DNA from: an uncultured beta proteobacterium
GTDB lineage: Bacteria > Pseudomonadota > Gammaproteobacteria > Burkholderiales > Burkholderiaceae_C
Assembly: GCA_903958915.1 (NCBI GenBank)
Contig: CAJBVC010000383.1
Span: 1-22,693, forward strand
DNA length: 22,693 bases
Direction: 5' to 3'
The notes below the pieces were generated by a model. The model searched no databases and was not told where the DNA came from. It was given only the letters and a program-made list of their open reading frames with translations. Position 1 is the first letter of the stretch; every line of letters begins with the position of its first letter. Of this stretch, positions 14,930-22,693 are shown piece by piece. A program made the position numbers and the translations under genes.

Positions 14930-17063
14930 TCAGTCGTTGCACGGTCTCGCACAGTTCGTTGACGTCGTTGGGTTTGTAAATGAGTGCACTGGCGCCTTCC
15001 TGGATTGCCAGGCGTTCGAGCTCAGGTGTCACGTAGCCGGAGGCAAGGGCGACTGGCAGATCCGGTCGAATCGTCTTGGCCTCACGCAACAGATCCAGGC
15101 CGCTATAGCCGGGCATGTTGTAGTCGGTCACCAGCAGGTCGAAATGGTAGGGCGTTTCTTCGAGTGCGGCACGCGCTGCGTTGGGGTCGGTGAAGGTAGT
15201 CACGATAAACCCCTTGCGGGTCAGAACCCGTTTGATCAAAAAGACCAGTGCCAGGTCGTCATCGACGTACATCACATGCTGGCCCCGCCCCTCCACCCTG
15301 GTTGGCGCCGCGACCGCTTCGATGGTTTCAACCGATTCCGTCGTCACTGGAAAGTAAAGGGTAAACACACTGCCAGCGCCGGGTGCACTCTCCACATTAA
15401 CGGCGCCTTGGTGGGTTTGCATGATGCCGTGCACCACCGACAGACCCAACCCGGTGCCCTGCCCAACTTCCCTGGTCGTAAAGAAGGGCTCGAAGATGCG
15501 CGCCAGTGTGGCTGCCGACATGCCGGTGCCTGTGTCACGCACCAACAGCGTGACATAGCGGCCCGGATGCAGACCGATTTGCCCGGCCAGTGGCTGGACC
15601 ATGTTCGCATTGGCGAGCTCAATGCCCACTTTTCCTTTGCTGCTGCCAATGGCAAGAATGGCATTGGTACACAGGTTCAGAAGTGCCTGCTCCACCTGCG
15701 TCGCATCGGCAAGAACGGCACAGGAATCATCGGTAATCGTTGTTTGCAGCTCGACCGAAGGCGGCAGCGTCACCTTGGCCAGGCGCGCCGTTTCATGGAC
15801 CACTTCGGCAAGATGGATAGGCGTGCGTTTGGGCACTTCGTTGCGGCTGAAGGTCAGGATTTGCCGAACCAGATCGCGCGCACGACGCCCGGCCTTTTCG
15901 ATTTCGAGCAGGCTGGTGGTGGCGGGCGATGCTTGATCAATATCCTGTTTGGCGAGTCCCACGTTACCCAGTATGGCGCTCAAAATATTGTTGAAATCAT
16001 GCGCTATGCCGCCAGCCATGGTACCCATGGCCTGCATTTTTTGCGACTCCCGCAACTGCGTCTCAAGGGCTGCGCGCTGCATCTCGGCCTGTTTTCTTGC
16101 GGTGAGATCGCGCACGAACAGAGTGGTGATAGAACCTTGCAGTGCATGTCCCTCACGCGGCCGCTCCACCGACACGCTGATCTCAACAAAGATTTCCTTG
16201 CCGTCCAGCGTCTTGGCCTGAAACTCACCCAAGATGGTTTGTGCTGGAACCTGGGTGGTCTTCAGGGCGCCTTCAACAGCTGGCAAGAATCTTCCCAGGG
16301 GATTGCCGAACGCCTTCTCGGCAGGACATCCAAACAGGGTGGTAGCGGCCGGGTTGAACACGGTGATGCGCTGGGCTTCGTCAACACACAGGATGGCATC
16401 GAGCGATGAATTGATCACAGCCGCCATGCGTGTTTCACTCAGAAGCAGAGCCTCATTGCGCTGGCGCAGCACCACGGCGCTTTCCTGCAGGGCGCGCCTT
16501 TGCGCCAGCAGGGGACCCTGGTCGATGATGGCGCAAATAAAGTGTGCCAACTCATCCTGCGGGTTCTCGATGCGCGCGATATGCAAGTCGCCGCTGAACG
16601 TGCCGTGCGACCCGGCGAGGAACACCACTTCGCTGACCTCGCTGGTACCTTCTGCCTTGGCACTGAGAAAAGCAACTGCCACCACATCGGTGTGCCCGGC
16701 GCTGACAAAGGGCAGCAAGAAGTTAAGCGGCTGATCACTTTCCCGGGGTTGAAACAACCGCAACGCCATTGCGTTGCTTGCCAGTACAAGCCCCTCTTCG
16801 TCAACCACCATCAACGCCAATGGGACGTTGGAAAACAGGGTGGCAAAACGCTCAGAGGCGCCTTCGGCTTCTTGCTGGCTGTAGCGCAGCGCCTGATTCT
16901 GAACCTCTAGTTCGGCCTGGTACTTGCGCAAGTCTTCGATCATTTGCGCCGGAGGGTAGCCGGCAACGATAAGATCCTGCCCCGTCGGCAGAGAGCGGCT
17001 GTCGGAGCGCGGTGGATACCGTACTGGGAGCTGGAGTTTCCTTCGATGGGCGAGGCGGGTCAT
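14907..17063 (-). CDS. Soluble PAS-PAS hybrid histidine kinase with receiver domain
   Basis: Signal-transduction kinase of 718 residues without membrane segments, so probably cytoplasmic. Order: a coiled-coil-like lead (42-70), a PAS domain (about 72-185), a second PAS domain (about 205-325, NSSLDAILCVDEAQRITVF), a phosphoacceptor helix with H355 in GGIAHDFNNIL, an ATPase domain with N467, DTGTGM (510-515) and GTGLGL (536-541), then a receiver domain (about 596-712) with D601-D603, phosphoacceptor D647 (LLVTDYNMPGYSG) and K697. No DNA-binding output domain or partner regulator is nearby, so the target is unknown. It lies 12 bp after the acyl-CoA synthetase gene and overlaps rluA, which places it in an operon with both. 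Confidence 0.94.
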   Translation of the reverse strand: MTRLAHRRKLQLPVRYPPRSDSRSLPTGQDLIVAGYPPAQMIEDLRKYQAELEVQNQALRYSQQEAEGASERFATLFSNVPLALMVVDEEGLVLASNAMALRLFQPRESDQPLNFLLPFVSAGHTDVVAVAFLSAKAEGTSEVSEVVFLAGSHGTFSGDLHIARIENPQDELAHFICAIIDQGPLLAQRRALQESAVVLRQRNEALLLSETRMAAVINSSLDAILCVDEAQRITVFNPAATTLFGCPAEKAFGNPLGRFLPAVEGALKTTQVPAQTILGEFQAKTLDGKEIFVEISVSVERPREGHALQGSITTLFVRDLTARKQAEMQRAALETQLRESQKMQAMGTMAGGIAHDFNNILSAILGNVGLAKQDIDQASPATTSLLEIEKAGRRARDLVRQILTFSRNEVPKRTPIHLAEVVHETARLAKVTLPPSVELQTTITDDSCAVLADATQVEQALLNLCTNAILAIGSSKGKVGIELANANMVQPLAGQIGLHPGRYVTLLVRDTGTGMSAATLARIFEPFFTTREVGQGTGLGLSVVHGIMQTHQGAVNVESAPGAGSVFTLYFPVTTESVETIEAVAAPTRVEGRGQHVMYVDDDLALVFLIKRVLTRKGFIVTTFTDPNAARAALEETPYHFDLLVTDYNMPGYSGLDLLREAKTIRPDLPVALASGYVTPELERLAIQEGASALIYKPNDVNELCETVQRLIAQRRDR

Positions 17064-17075
17064 GGGCCGTCAAGT

Positions 17076-18767
17076 TTAGCCCGTGACCCAGACGATTGGC
17101 TGGCCCTGTTTCTGCCAGTGCGCATAGTGCGGGCCGTAGTACTCTTCGATACGGTGGCGCTTGACCTTCAGCGTGGGCGTCACAAAGCCATTTTCGGGGG
17201 TCCACGCGGTTTGTACAACTGCCAGCAGATCCAATCGTTCGTGGGGCTCGAGTTGGGCATTTACATCGCGCAAGTGGCACTGGAGCGCTTCCTCCAGGGC
17301 CAGTTTTTCCGCATCGCCCTGGATTCTTGCGACTGCATCCTGAGACAGCATGACCAGCGCCAGAGGTTGCGGCAGATGGGCGCCGGTTACCGTGCAGGCT
17401 TCAATGTCGTCGTGCATGATCAACAGGTCCTCAATGGGGGCTGGTGCCACGTACTTGCCTTTGCTGGTTTTAAAGATATCTTTGACGCGTCCGGTAATGC
17501 GCAAATAGCCTTGCGCATCGATAGCACCTTTGTCGCCCGTGCGCAACCAGCCGTCGCTGCCAAGCGCCAGCGTGGTCTGCTCAGGATCGCGGTAGTAACC
17601 CTGCATCAGCGCCTGGCAATGCATCTGCACTTCACCGCTGTCGGGGTCGATGCGGCACTTTACATCTTCGTAAGGCAGCCCTACCGTGCCAACGGGGTCC
17701 GAGCCTGGCAAGGTGGAGTGCGAAACACCGCAGTTTTCTGTCATGCCGTAAACCTCGATGAGGTCCAGCCCCAAACGGCGATACCAGTTCAGCACGTCGT
17801 GGGGCATGGGGGCTGCGCCACCGGCCGCCAGTCGGCAGCGGTCCAGTCCCAGACCCTTCAGAATCTTCTTTCGAACAAACCAGCCCACCAGTGGCAGCGA
17901 CAGGAGGCGGTCCAGTTTGGCGGCAGGCATCTTGGCGTGCACACCATGCTGGAACTTGACCCACAGCCGAGGCACAGAAAAAAAGATGGTCGGGCGTGCA
18001 CGCTGCAAGTCGGATACAAACGTGTCCAGAGCCTCTGCGAAAAATACACGGCCACCATAGCGCAGCGATGCCTGCTCGATCAGCATGCGCTCCGCCACAT
18101 GGGCCAGCGGCAGATAGGAAATATAACGGTCGCTGGAATCCATTTGGACACGACGGGTAGCACTTGTGACACCCCACGCCATGCTACGGTAGGAGTGCAC
18201 CACACCCTTGGGTTTTCCAGTGGTACCTGACGTATAAATGATGGTGCAGACCGCATCGGGGTCGGGTGCGACGGCTCCTTGCCAGGGCGGCTGTTGTGCA
18301 ATCAGCACCTCCCATTGCAATGCTTCGATGGCCGGCGCAAGGGGCAGAGCCAGCAGCATGCAGCCCGCCGGGATACCCTGTGCGAGGCTGCCGACATCGT
18401 CCATCTTGCCGACAAAGCAGGCGCGCGCCTCGCTGTGTTCGAGAATGTAGCGCAGCGATTCGGCACTGAACGTAGGGTAGATCGGCACTGAAATGTGTCC
18501 TGCCATCAGAATCGCCAGATCCGCAAGAATCCAGTGCGCGCTGTTTTTTCCCAGAATGGCGATTCGACTTCCGGCGGGCCACTGTTGGTGAGCGATCCAG
18601 CCCGCCATGCGACGGACCTGGTCGGCCGCCTCGTGCCAAGTGATATCGAGTAGCCCGCCGGCGCCGGTTGGCTGGGTCAAGTACACCCGGTCTCCCTGCG
18701 ACTGCTCCCATCGGTACAGGCATGCCAGTGGCAGATCTTCGGGTGCTACGGTGATGGAATCGGTCAT
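17076..18767 (-). CDS. Long-chain acyl-CoA synthetase (AMP-forming)
   Basis: Adenylate-forming ligase, about 563 residues, predicted to activate fatty acids to acyl-CoA. Seen: the phosphate-binding TIIYTSGTTGKPKGVVH (about 175-191), YLPLAHVAER, the YGMTENCG motif (340-347), GWLRTGDKG (406-414) and the late KTSKGKYVAPAPIED segment containing the hinge and C-terminal domain. The overall pattern, with a short insert after LPLAH and the PMPHDVLNWYRRLG region, resembles FadD15/bubblegum-type long-chain enzymes more than E. coli FadD. I chose ATG at 18767; the frame is open to 18926, which would abut the divergent GNAT start and adds residues unlike the family. First gene of the acyl-CoA synthetase, kinase, rluA set. 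Confidence 0.93.
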   Translation of the reverse strand: MTDSITVAPEDLPLACLYRWEQSQGDRVYLTQPTGAGGLLDITWHEAADQVRRMAGWIAHQQWPAGSRIAILGKNSAHWILADLAILMAGHISVPIYPTFSAESLRYILEHSEARACFVGKMDDVGSLAQGIPAGCMLLALPLAPAIEALQWEVLIAQQPPWQGAVAPDPDAVCTIIYTSGTTGKPKGVVHSYRSMAWGVTSATRRVQMDSSDRYISYLPLAHVAERMLIEQASLRYGGRVFFAEALDTFVSDLQRARPTIFFSVPRLWVKFQHGVHAKMPAAKLDRLLSLPLVGWFVRKKILKGLGLDRCRLAAGGAAPMPHDVLNWYRRLGLDLIEVYGMTENCGVSHSTLPGSDPVGTVGLPYEDVKCRIDPDSGEVQMHCQALMQGYYRDPEQTTLALGSDGWLRTGDKGAIDAQGYLRITGRVKDIFKTSKGKYVAPAPIEDLLIMHDDIEACTVTGAHLPQPLALVMLSQDAVARIQGDAEKLALEEALQCHLRDVNAQLEPHERLDLLAVVQTAWTPENGFVTPTLKVKRHRIEEYYGPHYAHWQKQGQPIVWVTG

Positions 18768-18928
18768 AGGTTCTGTGCATGAATTGAAGTGCCCATTCTT
18801 GACGGATGGTCGCTGCCTGACAACAGTGTTGACCCTAAGTGCCGCAGGGAGGCGAGGTGTAGTGGCAGCATTTGCGGCGACAATGGAGCCCTTTTTACAA
18901 ATTTGCCGTTTCAGGTTGACTGTCATTG

Positions 18929-19456
18929 ATGTCCAGCACGACTACTTTCAAGGTCCGTCCGGCGACCTTGCGCGATGCCAAGAGCATCGCCGAATTGCAC
19001 AATTCCACCGCCCGCGAGGCTTTCAAATCGCTGATTACCGATACAGCGCTGGTATTGCCAGCGCTGGACAAGCGCCAGGCCTATTGGCGTGAAGCGATCG
19101 AATACAGCGAGCCACAGGTCCATGTGGCACTGGATGACGAGAAAATTGTGGGTTTTGTCGGTTTTGACCGGTCTCGCGACCCTGGAACACCACCGACGAT
19201 GGGCGAGCTATGGGCGATCTATGTGACGCCCAGTGCCTGGGGTAAGGGGGTTGGCTTGGCCCTTTGGGACGCTGCCCGTGAAGGTCTGCAAGAGGAGGGG
19301 TGTACCCATGTCACGGTGTGGGTCCCGATCGCCAACGAGCGCGCCATGCGCTTTCACGAGCTTGCCGGCTTCAAGCGCGAACTCAATAGCGCCAAGACCG
19401 TCCCCATGGGCGCCGCCAGGATTGAGGAAATCCGTCTGAAGCGTACTTTGGGTTGA
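18929..19456 (+). CDS. GNAT-family N-acetyltransferase
   Basis: Protein of 175 residues with the GCN5-related acetyltransferase fold, predicted to transfer an acetyl group from acetyl-CoA to an amine. The opening FKVRPATLRDAKSIAELHN is typical of strand 1 and helix 1. The acetyl-CoA-binding motif A is LWAIYVTPSAWGKGVGLAL, and motif B follows as NERAMRFHELAGFKREL. The TTG three bases upstream is in frame, but the ATG at 18929 is preferred. It diverges from the acyl-CoA synthetase across 161 bp and converges on the ketoacyl synthase gene. The substrate cannot be inferred. Confidence 0.9.
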   Translation: MSSTTTFKVRPATLRDAKSIAELHNSTAREAFKSLITDTALVLPALDKRQAYWREAIEYSEPQVHVALDDEKIVGFVGFDRSRDPGTPPTMGELWAIYVTPSAWGKGVGLALWDAAREGLQEEGCTHVTVWVPIANERAMRFHELAGFKRELNSAKTVPMGAARIEEIRLKRTLG

Positions 19457-19457
19457 T

Positions 19458-19479
19458 GCGCGCCGGGCAATCGGCGTGC
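19458..19479. terminator. Hairpin between convergent genes
   Basis: GCGCGCCG (19458-19465) and CGGCGTGC (19472-19479) form an 8-bp stem (one G-T position) around the loop GGCAAT, placed 1 base after the GNAT stop and 10 bases before the ketoacyl synthase stop. There is no clear T-tract on either side, so it is a candidate bidirectional terminator only. Confidence 0.45.
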
Positions 19480-19489
19480 GGTATTCACC

Positions 19490-20614
19490 CTACAAGCGCT
19501 GGACGATCACGCTACCGATCGAGTAGCCAGCACCAAAAGAGCAGATCACACCCACCTCGCCGGTCTTGAAATCGGCATGGTGACGGTGAAAGGCGATGAT
19601 CGATCCGGCTGATGCGGTATTGGCAAATTCGTCCAGGATGACGGGCGCATCATCCAGACTTGCATCGCGCCCCAGCAGTTTGCGACTGATCAGCTGGTTC
19701 ATGGCCAGATTGGCCTGGTGCAACCAGAAGCGGCGAACGCGTTCGGGGGTCAGGTCATGCGATCTCAGATGGCCGGCAATGTGCTCGGCCGCCATAGGAC
19801 ACACTTCCTTGAACACCTTGCGGCCTTCCTGACGGAACAGTTGGTCACGGTCGTCCGGGTCACGGTCTTCGGCTTGCGACATGAAACCAAAGTTGTTGCG
19901 AATGTTGTTGGAAAAGCTGCTCAGCAGCCGGGTGCCCAGAATCTCGAAGGCGCCCGCCGGGGCAAGATCGAGTCGCTCCACCAGAATGGCAGTGCAGACA
20001 TCGCCAAAAATGAAATGGCAATCGCGATCTTTCCAGGCCAGGTGTGCCGAGGTGATCTCCGGGTTGATAACCAGGATGGCCCGCGCTGAACCCGATCGCA
20101 CCGCGTTAAAGGCCAGTTCCAGGGCAAAGGTTGCTGAAGAGCAAGCCACATTCATGTCAAAGGCATATCCCTGGATGCCCAGGGCAGTTTGAATTTCAAC
20201 ACCCATGGCGGGGTAAGGACGCTGCATATTGGCCGCTGCACAGATCAAGCCATCCACATCGGCAGCGGTCTTACCCGCAGCCTGCAACGCATCTTGAGCC
20301 GCTTTCACACCGATTTCCGCCATCAGCGACAACTCGCCGTCGGGACGGGTCGCAAACTTTGGGCGCATGCGGTGCGGGTCGAGCACCCCTGACTTGTTCA
20401 TCACGTAGCGGCGCTTGATGCCAGACGCCTTTTCAATAAACTCCACATTGGAGTCGGTCAGGGCCACACGGGTCCCGGCGGCAATTTCTGCGGCGTATTT
20501 TTCGTTCTCCAGATGGGCATAGGCGTTGTAGGCCTCTACCAGCTCTTCATTGGAGATGACTTCTGGGGGCGTAAAGATGCCCGTACTGCTGATGGCGACG
20601 CGATGCATGGTCAT
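19490..20614 (-). CDS. FabH-like beta-ketoacyl-ACP synthase III
   Basis: Thiolase-fold condensing enzyme of 374 residues, longer than housekeeping FabH (about 317). The catalytic triad is complete: C158 in MNVACSSATFA, H299 in FWLHQANLAMN and N332 in EFANTASAG. The segment EFIEKASGIKRRYVM and the C-terminal SFGAGYSIGSV match, from memory, the subfamily of Pseudomonas aeruginosa PA3286, which condenses medium-chain acyl-CoA with malonyl-ACP and so feeds beta-oxidation products into lipid synthesis. The ATG at 20614 follows GGAG by ten bases; an in-frame TTG at 20620 and ATG at 20608 also exist. Its start lies 2 bp after the stop of the SRPBCC gene. The link to acyl-CoA metabolism is consistent with the nearby acyl-CoA synthetase, but function is inferred. 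Confidence 0.92.
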   Translation of the reverse strand: MTMHRVAISSTGIFTPPEVISNEELVEAYNAYAHLENEKYAAEIAAGTRVALTDSNVEFIEKASGIKRRYVMNKSGVLDPHRMRPKFATRPDGELSLMAEIGVKAAQDALQAAGKTAADVDGLICAAANMQRPYPAMGVEIQTALGIQGYAFDMNVACSSATFALELAFNAVRSGSARAILVINPEITSAHLAWKDRDCHFIFGDVCTAILVERLDLAPAGAFEILGTRLLSSFSNNIRNNFGFMSQAEDRDPDDRDQLFRQEGRKVFKEVCPMAAEHIAGHLRSHDLTPERVRRFWLHQANLAMNQLISRKLLGRDASLDDAPVILDEFANTASAGSIIAFHRHHADFKTGEVGVICSFGAGYSIGSVIVQRL

Positions 20615-20616
20615 TC

Positions 20617-21087
20617 TCAAATTTCTCCACCAAATCGTTGGGTCAGGTTGTCAATGTACTGTTCGGTCAGTTTTTCGAACTCCGCCTCCACCAGCGGAGT
20701 AACCACCACCTTCATCAAGGCAGGCAGGGGCACGGTCAGTTCTGCGTTGATCGACAAAACCACGTTGGTGGATTTCTTGTTGTCGGTGATCTTCCAGTTG
20801 CCTGAAACCCTGGCGTTGCCTTCATCCGCAACAGGTACCCACTCCACCGTACGCTTGGCCTTGTTGGAGATATATCGCGAGGCATAGACGGTTTGGATAT
20901 AAGCCTGACCAATGCCGATTTTTGCCATTTCCCAGCGGTAGGCTCCCTCACCCAGATCGGTCAGTTTGTCGACCTTGGGGTAAAAGCTCGCAGAGACCGG
21001 TACATCGGCCAAAACTTCAAAAACTTCGTTGGCCGACGCTTTCACGTCGAATTCGTATCCTAGTTCGATGGCAACAGTGATGGCCAT
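20617..21087 (-). CDS. SRPBCC-family (START-like) protein
   Basis: Small protein of 156 residues with the SRPBCC/Bet v1-like helix-grip fold, which binds hydrophobic ligands; some members are polyketide cyclases or coenzyme Q-binding proteins. Seen: the opening ELGYEFDVKASANEVFEVLADV with the usual position of the first helix, PVSASFYPKVDKL, the central beta strands including RTVEWVPVADEGNARVSGNW, and a long C-terminal helix (LTEQYIDNLTQRFG). ATG at 21087 is chosen because GGAG lies upstream and the family fold begins right after; the open frame reaches 21159. It is the first gene of a pair with the ketoacyl synthase, suggesting a shared lipid or polyketide-like substrate. No specific function can be assigned. 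Confidence 0.85.
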   Translation of the reverse strand: MAITVAIELGYEFDVKASANEVFEVLADVPVSASFYPKVDKLTDLGEGAYRWEMAKIGIGQAYIQTVYASRYISNKAKRTVEWVPVADEGNARVSGNWKITDNKKSTNVVLSINAELTVPLPALMKVVVTPLVEAEFEKLTEQYIDNLTQRFGGEI

Positions 21088-21227
21088 GGGTACTCCGCAA
21101 TCTGGGTTGAAATTGTCGTTGATGTTACTGCAGGGCTCTTGGGCATCAGAAAGCAGCACGAAGTGGCTCGCGGCAGACAGGTCGGATCACCACGACGACC
21201 AGTTGCAATCGGCGCGTTGGGGGCTGC

Positions 21228-21761
21228 CTAGGCAGAGGGTTTGCTAGCGGTCGCCTGCACTTCGCGCAGCCGCAGTAGCGTCAAGTGCAGCAACTTGGCG
21301 TCGGAACTGGCGCGGTGGCGTTGCGTTGCGTTTTCCTGTGCCACCTGGGCCTTGACGTTGTGCCACTGGTCGGCTTCGACTTCACTGAGCAGGGCGCGCA
21401 GGTTTTCCAGTCGAAACGAGGGGGTCATGTCTGCCGCATCGAACAAGGCGCCCAGCCAACTGTAGTCGTTGGCCCAGCCGTCGGAGTACACCGTTTGGCC
21501 GGCGAGTTGCTGGTTGATTGACAGCGCCACATCGTGCACGGGCAGACCCCGCTCCAGCACAATGGCGCGGGGGATGTGGTGCGTCGCTTCCGCCTGGGCA
21601 TCCCAGTGTGTCCACTCCGGTTCCGGGCGGATGAGCGTGCAGTACGCGCGGCCATCGGGCAGGACGAATCCCACTTCAATCGGATAACTCTTGCGCCCGA
21701 AACCCGAAGCCTCCACGTCCAGCATGGTCGGAACGGTCGCTGTCGGGGAATCAGGGCGCAT
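21228..21761 (-). CDS. DEDDh-like 3'-5' exonuclease domain protein
   Basis: Protein of 177 residues resembling the exonuclease fold of DnaQ/RNase T. The first acidic pair is D15 and E17 in MLDVEASGFG; the second acidic motif is YSDGWANDYSWL with D94 or D99, and the third is H149 and D154 in RHRASSDAKLL, giving a DEDDh-like set. The segment HIPRAIVLERGLPVHDVA fits between motifs. It acts probably as a single-domain nuclease on DNA or RNA; the substrate is unknown. The start is ATG at 21761; a second ATG at 21765 is out of frame. It diverges from the DMT transporter across 84 bp, and 140 bp with no visible feature separate it from the SRPBCC gene. Confidence 0.82.
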   Translation of the reverse strand: MRPDSPTATVPTMLDVEASGFGRKSYPIEVGFVLPDGRAYCTLIRPEPEWTHWDAQAEATHHIPRAIVLERGLPVHDVALSINQQLAGQTVYSDGWANDYSWLGALFDAADMTPSFRLENLRALLSEVEADQWHNVKAQVAQENATQRHRASSDAKLLHLTLLRLREVQATASKPSA

Positions 21762-21845
21762 GCATCAGCCTATGGTCAGGGGTGTTCAAAGAATGTCGGC
21801 GATTGTCCCTGCATGTCGAGCAGCGACAATGGGTAGTTTCCCGAC

Positions 21846-22693
21846 ATGCCTGCTGTGAACCTCGCGCGCCCCGTTACTCCTACTCTCGCCAGTGGCCTGG
21901 CACTGGCAGGCCTGGGTGCGATCGCTTTCAGCGGCAAGGCCATCATCGTCAAATTGGCTTATCGCCACGGTGTCGATGCGGTCACGCTCATCATGCTGCG
22001 CATGCTGTTTGCCTTGCCGTTCTTTGTGGTGATGAGTTGGTGGGCCAGTCGCCACAGTGCGCTGCGCAAACCGTCCGCCTTAACGGGACGGGACCGGCTG
22101 GGAATTCTCTGGCTGGGTGTGACCGGCTACTACCTGGCCAGTTTTCTGGATTTTGCCGGGTTGCAGTACATCACGGCATCCCTTGAGCGCCTCATTCTGT
22201 ACCTCAATCCAACGCTGGTTTTGTTACTCGGCCTGGTCCTGTATCGGCGCGCTATCGGTCGTCGCCAGGGCATTGGCATGGCCATCAGCTACGCAGGCGT
22301 GCTGCTGGTCTTCGGACATGAAGTCAATCTGCAGGGGCCCGATGTTGCGCTTGGTGCGGCGTTGGTGTTCCTCAGTGCCGTGAGTTATGCGCTGTATCTT
22401 TTTTACAGCGGCGAAATGGTCCAGCGGCTGGGCTCTATGCGCCTGGTGGGTCTGGCGACCAGCGTTGCGTGCGTGCTGTGTATCACGCAGTTCGTGGTGT
22501 TGCGACCCCTGGCCTCGGTGTGGCTGGTTGCGCCCGAGGTGGTGTGGCTCTCCGTTCTTAACGCCACCTTGTGCACCGTGGTGCCGGTGGTGCTGGTCAT
22601 GATGGCTATCGAGCGGGTGGGTGCGGGTCTGGCCGCCCAGGTGGGTATGGTCGGCCCGATGTCGACCATGGCCATGGGTGTACTGCTGCTGGA
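21846..22693 (+). CDS. EamA/DMT-superfamily transporter (3' partial)
   Basis: Inner-membrane drug/metabolite transporter, cut off by the window end; 282 residues are visible and the frame is still open. Starting at ATG 21846, it shows repeated hydrophobic segments in the 10-helix (5+5) EamA layout: LASGLALAGLGAIAFSGKAI, a second helix with LIMLRMLFALPFFVVM, the family-typical LEFAG-like SFLDFAGLQYITASLERLI and LNPTLVLLLGLVLY, then ALVFLSAVSYALYLFYSGE for the second half. The last visible part is MAIERVGAGLAAQVGMVGP, near the final repeat, so about 20-30 residues are likely missing. The substrate is unknown. It diverges from the exonuclease gene. Confidence 0.92.
   Translation, partial: MPAVNLARPVTPTLASGLALAGLGAIAFSGKAIIVKLAYRHGVDAVTLIMLRMLFALPFFVVMSWWASRHSALRKPSALTGRDRLGILWLGVTGYYLASFLDFAGLQYITASLERLILYLNPTLVLLLGLVLYRRAIGRRQGIGMAISYAGVLLVFGHEVNLQGPDVALGAALVFLSAVSYALYLFYSGEMVQRLGSMRLVGLATSVACVLCITQFVVLRPLASVWLVAPEVVWLSVLNATLCTVVPVVLVMMAIERVGAGLAAQVGMVGPMSTMAMGVLLL

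Noticed and set aside
14883..16409. 508-codon plus-strand open frame
   Set aside because: It is fully antisense to the histidine kinase, whose domains and catalytic motifs are complete; the translation is low-complexity and lacks any recognisable motif.
16944..18230. 428-codon plus-strand open frame
   Set aside because: Antisense to the acyl-CoA synthetase with its full set of motifs; open frame explained by high GC codon bias.

Overview
The window reads as chromosomal DNA of a betaproteobacterium, most likely Burkholderiales and probably Comamonadaceae (Rhodoferax/Polaromonas-like). The signs are an orphan Bug/TctC-type periplasmic binding protein, a TrpS with a long C-terminal tail, densely packed housekeeping genes, and two intergenic repeats that, from memory, look like Comamonadaceae repeat families. 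The taxonomy is inference; there is no rRNA here. I see no phage, insertion sequence, CRISPR array or tRNA.

Layout. At 1-4.7 kb are the 3' part of queG (5' end outside the window), a thioredoxin-fold lipoprotein, a convergent AEC-family transporter, and a Bug-type binding protein overlapping xerD by 4 bp. A hairpin-forming inverted repeat separates xerD from a convergent EAL-HDOD protein (4.7-6.0 kb). At 6.0-6.2 kb is a divergent promoter region with a perfect FNR/Anr-type palindrome. At 6.2-10.7 kb is a four-gene operon with overlapping or 1-bp junctions. It encodes the gamma, alpha and beta subunits of a 2-oxoacid:acceptor oxidoreductase plus a GltD-like flavoprotein fused to a C-terminal 2[4Fe-4S] ferredoxin domain. 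This is the most notable system in the window: a predicted oxygen-regulated, NAD(P)-linked 2-oxoacid dehydrogenase (acyl-CoA forming) related to phenylglyoxylate dehydrogenase (Pad), with unknown substrate.

At 10.7-18.8 kb lies a run of minus-strand genes. In transcription order they are a long-chain acyl-CoA synthetase, a soluble PAS-PAS hybrid histidine kinase, rluA, then (after a strong hairpin) rnm (PHP phosphoesterase/RNase AM), yciO, an M50 site-2-protease-like protein and trpS. Many products act on RNA or translation, and rnm-yciO adjacency is also seen in E. coli.

At 18.9-22.7 kb are a GNAT acetyltransferase, a convergent two-gene unit (SRPBCC protein then a FabH-like ketoacyl synthase III of the PA3286 type), a DEDDh-like exonuclease, and a divergent EamA/DMT transporter that runs off the window end. 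No gene-free stretch exceeds 300 bp; the longest is the 230-bp divergent region at 5971-6200. The 161-bp gap at 18768-18928 and the 140-bp gap at 21088-21227 hold nothing I can support beyond presumed promoters.
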